Shown here: positions 60,087 to 64,000 of the stretch, in pieces
Layout of the letters: the number at the start of each line of letters is the position of its first letter
How positions within the stretch are numbered: the stretch's first letter is position 1
Assembly: GCA_036387335.1 (NCBI GenBank)
Contig: DASVTZ010000214.1
Location: 1-64,000 of the forward strand
Length of the DNA: 64,000 nt
Reading direction: 5' to 3'
Source of the DNA: Longimicrobium sp.
GTDB taxonomy: Bacteria > Gemmatimonadota > Gemmatimonadetes > Longimicrobiales > Longimicrobiaceae
Made by a program: the position numbers and the translations under genes
The notes under the pieces: generated by a model
What the model was told of the DNA's origin: nothing
The model's input: the letters and a program-made list of their open reading frames with translations, nothing else
Databases searched by the model: none

Positions 60087-61541
60087 ATGCACACACGACG
60101 AATCCACCTCGCGGCGCTCGCCGCGCTCCTCCTGGCACCGCCGGCGTCCAGCGCCCAGGCGCGCGCCTCCGTCCCCGCGCTCGACACCGCCATCGCGCGG
60201 ATGGGCGGCGCGGAGCGGCTGGCGGCCGTGCAACGCGTGCGCCTGGAGATGGTCACGCAGTGGCAGCGCACCACCTTGGCCGAGGGACCATACGGCGACG
60301 CACCCTCGTACGAGCTGAACACGGAGCTCCGCGACTACACGCGCGCCGCGTGGCGCAACACCCGGCGCTCGTACGGCGGCGGCGCGTGGCGCGAGATCGT
60401 GGACGTGGTGCTCGACAGCGTCGCCATCCGCCACCTTCCCGCGGGGTTCCCCTCCCCCTCCGCGCCCGGCGGATGGGCGCCGCTCAACGTGGCGTACGTG
60501 GACGAGCGCCATGAGCTGTTCGCCTTTGCCCCCGAGCGGCTTCTCCTGGCGCTGCGCGGCGCCCCCGATCTCCGCGCGCTGCGGGACACGGTGGCGGCGG
60601 GCGTCCGCTACGCCCGCGTGGCCGGCACGGTGGACCGCTTCCGCGCCACCCTCCTGGTGCGCCGCGGCGACGGCTTTCCCGCCTCCGTCCACTTCGCCGC
60701 GAGCGCGCCCAACGACTTCGGCCTGGTGCCGTGGGGGCGGATGGAAGTGGCGATCCACTACTCCGCCTGGCGCCCGCAGGAGGGCCTCGTCTACCCCTTC
60801 CAGTGGGACGTGGCGCGGGTCGGGCGCCCATACAAGCGGATGTCGATCCTTGGGGCGCGCTTCAACCCCGAGGCGTCGCCGGACTCCTTCGCCGTGAGCG
60901 ACTCGCTGCGTGCCGCCTACCTGGCGACCGCGCGCCGCCCCATGCACGACCTCCCGCTCGCCTCCGCGAAGCGGGTGGGAACGCGCTTCGCCACCTTCGC
61001 CACCTTTGGCGCCCCCGCCGGCGCGGTGAAGGTGGGCGGCCAGTGGCTCCTCCTGGAAGCCGGGCAGGCGCCGCTCAGCGCCGAGCGCGCGACGCAATGG
61101 CTCGCCGGCGCCGACCCGGGGAGCCGCGTGGGCGGCGCGATCCTCACCCTCACGGCGCCCGGCAACGGCGGCGTGGCGCACCTCGCGCGGGAGCGGGTCC
61201 CGGTGTACCTGGCCCCAGGCGCCCTCCCCTTCGTCGCCGCGATGCTGCGCGGCCACGGCGTCGCCTCCGCCCCGCCCGCGCCCGTCCGGAGCGCCCGCTG
61301 GCTCACCCTGGCCGGCGACTCCGTGTGGATGGAGCCCATCGACCTACCCGACGCGCCGGGAGCCATGCTGGTCTACCTCCCCTCGCTGGAGTGGGTGTAC
61401 TCCGGCACGATGTCGAACCCCATCCACCGCGGCCTCGTCCTGGCGCGCGTCTGCGGCCGCGGCTGGGCGGTGACGCGTGCGGGCACGCCTTCGCCCGCGT
61501 TCGAAGCGCCCACGCGCGGCAGCCTCTGCTCGGCGCGGTAG
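60087..61541 (+). CDS. Secreted hypothetical protein
   Basis: 484 residues; signal peptide LAALAALLLAPPASSAQA. Start region LDTAIARMGGAERLAAVQRVRLEMV is typical of a secreted beta-rich lipid-binding-like domain. The second half (LLLEAGQAPLSAERATQWLAGADPGSRVGGAILTLTAPGNGGVAHLARERVPVYLAPGALPFV) has a layout like a metallo-beta-lactamase fold, but the HxHxDH motif is absent. Possibly a degenerate hydrolase. Located divergently from the two-component pair, which may control it. Confidence 0.65.
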   Translation: MHTRRIHLAALAALLLAPPASSAQARASVPALDTAIARMGGAERLAAVQRVRLEMVTQWQRTTLAEGPYGDAPSYELNTELRDYTRAAWRNTRRSYGGGAWREIVDVVLDSVAIRHLPAGFPSPSAPGGWAPLNVAYVDERHELFAFAPERLLLALRGAPDLRALRDTVAAGVRYARVAGTVDRFRATLLVRRGDGFPASVHFAASAPNDFGLVPWGRMEVAIHYSAWRPQEGLVYPFQWDVARVGRPYKRMSILGARFNPEASPDSFAVSDSLRAAYLATARRPMHDLPLASAKRVGTRFATFATFGAPAGAVKVGGQWLLLEAGQAPLSAERATQWLAGADPGSRVGGAILTLTAPGNGGVAHLARERVPVYLAPGALPFVAAMLRGHGVASAPPAPVRSARWLTLAGDSVWMEPIDLPDAPGAMLVYLPSLEWVYSGTMSNPIHRGLVLARVCGRGWAVTRAGTPSPAFEAPTRGSLCSAR

Positions 61542-61577
61542 CGGCAAGCATGTCGGTGGACATTGGACACAACAAGA

Positions 61578-61606
61578 TTGCAAATGGCGACCAGTTGACG
61601 TACAGT
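61578..61606 (+). promoter_or_regulatory. Sigma70-type promoter
   Basis: TTGCAA (61578-61583), 17-base spacer, TACAGT (61601-61606), about 106 bases before the ATG at 61713. Confidence 0.5.
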
Positions 61607-61712
61607 GCCTCGGGACTCGGATCTCTTCCGGCCATGGAGCGAGGTGCGCCCGGTAGCGTTCACCCCCCTCGATGCTCTGAGTGCCTTACTCCTGCAAGAA
61701 GGTGGGCAACAG

Positions 61713-63128
61713 ATGCGTCATTCTTTCAAAGTGATCATGGTCGCCGTGCTCGTGGCCGGCGCCTGCCGCGAGAGCCTCATCGACGCCAGGCCCGAGCCCG
61801 GGATCCGCTTCACCGCGGGGGTGGGGAGCACCGACACGATCCAGGCGACCCCCGTCCAGGCTCTCAACGTCCGGGTGAACGAGGCGGATGGCAAGCCTGC
61901 CCGGGGAGCGGTCGTGCGCTTCGAGGCGGTGCTCTCCGCCGTGAGCTCGCTGCCCTCCATGACTGTGGGAACGCTCGCCTCCGCCCCGCTGATGGAGACG
62001 GCGGTCGACACCACGGACGCCAGCGGCGTAGCGTCCATCCTCGTGCGGTTCGGCATCATCGCCGGCCCGGGAAAGATCACCGTCACCGTTCCGGCGCTCG
62101 GCTTCCAGGACACCGCGCGCTACACCGTCACCCCCGGCGCGGCGGTGCGGACACACGTCACACCACGGGACACGGCGGTCTACCTCGACGGATCGGTCAC
62201 CCTGCACGCAATGGTCATCGACCGCATCGGCAACTGGCGCCTGGAGGTACCCACGCTCAGCAGTCCGGAGGGAGTGTCGGTCTTGGGACACACGGTCAGA
62301 TCCTCCAGCTTCGGGCGGCACGTGGTGCGCGCCGCGTTCCCGGGCATCACGGGGGACAGCGTGTACGTCACGGTGCTCCCGCGGGGGCGCCTGGCCGCCG
62401 TCCGCGGCTACATGGGCAACACGCTGGTGATGATGGATCTCGACGGCAGCAACCGGGTCGCCGTACCGCTGCGAGGCCCGATCTCGGGCATCGACTGGGC
62501 GCCCGACGGCAGGGTAGTGGCCGGCGTGGCGAACTCGATCGGCTCGGCCAACGTGCTCGAGGCGGTCTCCCCGGCAGGGCAGTCTTCCACGTTCCTGAGC
62601 GGCTCGCTGGCCACGGAGGGCGAGGACTACCCCGTCTTCTCCGCGGATGGGAGGTCGGTGTTTTTCGGCGGGCATGCAAACAACCGCCAGACGACGCTAT
62701 GGAGAGCTAATTCGAACGGCACGGAAAGCCAGTCGTCGTCGTTAAGCCTGCGCTTCGACTGGGGCTTCAGCTATGGCCCTTCGCCGGACGGCACGAAGCT
62801 GGTGCACTCCGGCTTCCTCTACGACCTGCAGACGCGAACCGTTACCTGGCTGGATACGCCCGCCGAAAGCTGGCGCTGGTCTCCCCTCGGGGACCTGATC
62901 GCCTACAACAGCTTCTCCCTTCTGGGCGTGATCAGGCCCGACGGCACCGGGCGCCGCGTCTTGTCCAGCACCTACACCGGCTCCACGGACCGAAGCGTCG
63001 ACTGGTCCGGTGACGGCAAGTATCTCGTGATCCGCTCGGGAACCGCGCTGGAGCTGTTCGAGGTAGCGTCCGGCAAACGGGCCATGTTGCCGTTCACCAC
63101 CGACTTCACCCAGGCCGTGCTGAAGTAG
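61713..63128 (+). CDS. Lipoprotein with Ig-like domain and TolB-like beta-propeller
   Basis: 471 residues from ATG 61713; lipobox VAGAC at about 15-19. Residues about 30-225 are Ig-like (Big) repeats (LNVRVNEADGKPARGAVVRFEAVLSAV; TTDASGVASILVRFG; DTARYTVTPG). Residues about 230-470 are a WD40/TolB-like propeller (GNTLVMMDLDGSNRVAVPLRGPISGIDWAPDGRVVAGV; FSADGRSVFFGG; WSGDGKYLVIRSG). A surface or periplasmic binding protein; ligand unknown. Confidence 0.82.
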   Translation: MRHSFKVIMVAVLVAGACRESLIDARPEPGIRFTAGVGSTDTIQATPVQALNVRVNEADGKPARGAVVRFEAVLSAVSSLPSMTVGTLASAPLMETAVDTTDASGVASILVRFGIIAGPGKITVTVPALGFQDTARYTVTPGAAVRTHVTPRDTAVYLDGSVTLHAMVIDRIGNWRLEVPTLSSPEGVSVLGHTVRSSSFGRHVVRAAFPGITGDSVYVTVLPRGRLAAVRGYMGNTLVMMDLDGSNRVAVPLRGPISGIDWAPDGRVVAGVANSIGSANVLEAVSPAGQSSTFLSGSLATEGEDYPVFSADGRSVFFGGHANNRQTTLWRANSNGTESQSSSLSLRFDWGFSYGPSPDGTKLVHSGFLYDLQTRTVTWLDTPAESWRWSPLGDLIAYNSFSLLGVIRPDGTGRRVLSSTYTGSTDRSVDWSGDGKYLVIRSGTALELFEVASGKRAMLPFTTDFTQAVLK

Positions 63129-63153
63129 GCGTCCCGCTTCAGCATACGGCATG

Positions 63154-63188
63154 ACGGGCCCGCACCTCTCCGGATGGTGCGGGCCCGT
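63154..63188. terminator. Bidirectional terminator hairpin
   Basis: Perfect 12-bp arms ACGGGCCCGCAC / GTGCGGGCCCGT, 11-base loop, between converging genes. The following 63189-63357 holds nothing clear. Confidence 0.7.
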
Positions 63189-63357
63189 CGCGGTTCTACA
63201 GTTCACGCCGCCGCCCGGGCCTCGCCCAGCCGCACGCGCAGCAGCAGGTCGTGCAGCGCGGCCCGCGTCGCAAGCGAAGCCGTCTCCAGACTACGACGCA
63301 GCCGAGCACGCCGCCCCGCCGCTGAGGCGCTCGTTCCGTTCGCACTGGAGCCAGAGC

Positions 63358-64000
63358 CTACTCGGTCTGGCCGGAGACGCGGACCGGCAGCAAGCTGCAT
63401 CTCAGCTCGCCTCCGCGACAGAGCGGCACGCTGCCGGCCGGCACCCCGAGCTGGCTCTCCTCGTTTATCCCCCAGCAGTAGACCACTCCGTCACTGCGCA
63501 CTCCGCAGGTAAACCCAACCCCGACGTCGACCTGCTTCCAGCTCGATCCGCCCGCCACCGGCAAGGGGACGGCGCTGCAGTATGCGCGATCGGCCCCGCA
63601 GCCGGCGCTCGCGGCCTCCGTGCCGAGCTGCCCACCGTCCCGGGTACCCCAGCAGTACGCCGCCCCTTCGGCAGTGAGCCCACAGGTGTTGCTGAATCCG
63701 GGGCTCAGCGACGCGAACCGGTGTCCGGCGGCGACGGCGCGAATGGGAGCACGCTGCGTCAAGGTATCTCCGACCCCCAGGATTCCCATGGTGTTCCGCC
63801 CCCAGCAGTACGACTCACCCGTGGTCGCCACCGCGCAGGCGTGATCCGCGCCGGCCGAGATCGATGTGAACCGCCTTTCACCCTGGACGGCGGCCGGCAC
63901 AATCGCGCACGGTGTGCCGGAGAAGCATCGGGCGCTTGGCTCGGATCCGAGCTGTCCCGTCAGATTCGTTCCCCAGCAGTACGCCCTGCCGTCGGTCGCC
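63358..64000 (-). CDS. RCC1-repeat protein, 5' end outside window
   Basis: 213 residues to the stop; the frame stays open past base 64000, so the start is beyond the window. At least four RCC1-type repeats of about 50 residues: AYCWGTNLTGQLGSE, SYCWGRNTMGILGVGD, AYCWGTRDGGQLGTE and YCWGINEESQLGV. Each is preceded by a (F/W)-x-x-(I/L/V) strand and C(A/G)(V/L) (ACAV, TCGL, TCGV). The paired cysteines in each blade suggest a secreted, disulfide-stabilised propeller. Binding partner unknown. Confidence 0.85.
   Translation of the reverse strand, partial: ATDGRAYCWGTNLTGQLGSEPSARCFSGTPCAIVPAAVQGERRFTSISAGADHACAVATTGESYCWGRNTMGILGVGDTLTQRAPIRAVAAGHRFASLSPGFSNTCGLTAEGAAYCWGTRDGGQLGTEAASAGCGADRAYCSAVPLPVAGGSSWKQVDVGVGFTCGVRSDGVVYCWGINEESQLGVPAGSVPLCRGGELRCSLLPVRVSGQTE

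Noticed and set aside
63203-63400. 65-residue minus-strand frame after the RCC1 gene
   Set aside because: Overlaps the end of the RCC1 gene, has no ribosome-binding site and only an alanine/arginine-rich sequence.

Overview
This is a 64 kb, very GC-rich bacterial chromosome segment with short intergenic gaps and many translationally coupled ATGA, GTGA or TGATG junctions. The gene content suggests a Gram-negative soil bacterium: RND efflux with a TolC-type outer-membrane protein, many predicted lipoproteins, a TonB C-terminal domain, DUF4142 and DUF4344 proteins, and an ImuA-ImuB-DnaE2 mutagenesis cassette. Together with the style of the intergenic repeats this fits Gemmatimonadota, perhaps Longimicrobium-like. 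That placement is inference, because there is no rRNA and I saw no tRNA. No plasmid or phage backbone, insertion sequence or CRISPR array is visible.

Layout. 0-2 kb: two coupled HEAT-repeat proteins. 2-4 kb (minus): an AbiE-like nucleotidyltransferase/regulator pair behind a perfect 15-bp inverted repeat. 4-5.8 kb: a dynamin-like GTPase. 6-12.9 kb (minus): one operon of two GbsR/MarR-type repressors and a complete TolC/MFP/RND pump. 13.4-17.7 kb: a secreted beta-propeller protein, divergent from a TPR-TM-GGDEF diguanylate cyclase. 18.2-27.9 kb: an unusual biosynthesis-like locus (below). 28.3-30.4 kb: DacB-type peptidase and GNAT. 30.6-33.2 kb: an ECF sigma factor with an anti-sigma factor fused to a thioredoxin-like domain. 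33.4-37.3 kb: VOC/MarR pair, GNAT and hypothetical genes. 37.8-43 kb: imuA-imuB-dnaE2. 43.8-47.9 kb: epimerase, HigBA-like toxin-antitoxin, DUF4142, LOG and Cdd1-like genes. 48.3-52 kb: NhaA, M23 peptidase and L,D-transpeptidase. 52-58 kb: TonB-C protein, nickel/cobalt transporter-like protein, CDGSH protein, rhodanese, DUF4344 protein and amidohydrolase. 58-60 kb: LytS/LytR-type two-component pair. 60-64 kb: secreted hypothetical, beta-propeller lipoprotein and a partial RCC1-repeat protein.

The strongest candidate for an undescribed system is 18.2-27.9 kb. Five tightly overlapping plus-strand genes encode a DegT aminotransferase, a fusion of a PPDK-like nucleotide-binding domain to an HPr-kinase-like P-loop domain, an unrecognised protein, an APH-type phosphotransferase and a TIM-barrel isomerase-like protein. 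A second DegT aminotransferase follows. Two genes converge on them from the other side: a radical SAM enzyme and a fusion of a nucleoside deoxyribosyltransferase-like domain to a GT-B glycosyltransferase. A 14-bp perfect hairpin separates the two arms. The set looks like a pathway for an aminated, phosphorylated and glycosylated sugar, cyclitol or small peptide. The product is unknown.

Other notable features: the anti-sigma/thioredoxin fusion with a single-cysteine CPPS motif; a C-terminal four-cysteine domain shared by two otherwise unrelated secreted proteins; a 13-bp element shared by the two efflux regulators; and at least six families of dispersed intergenic repeats, one with 28-bp perfect arms and an almost invariant 26-bp core.
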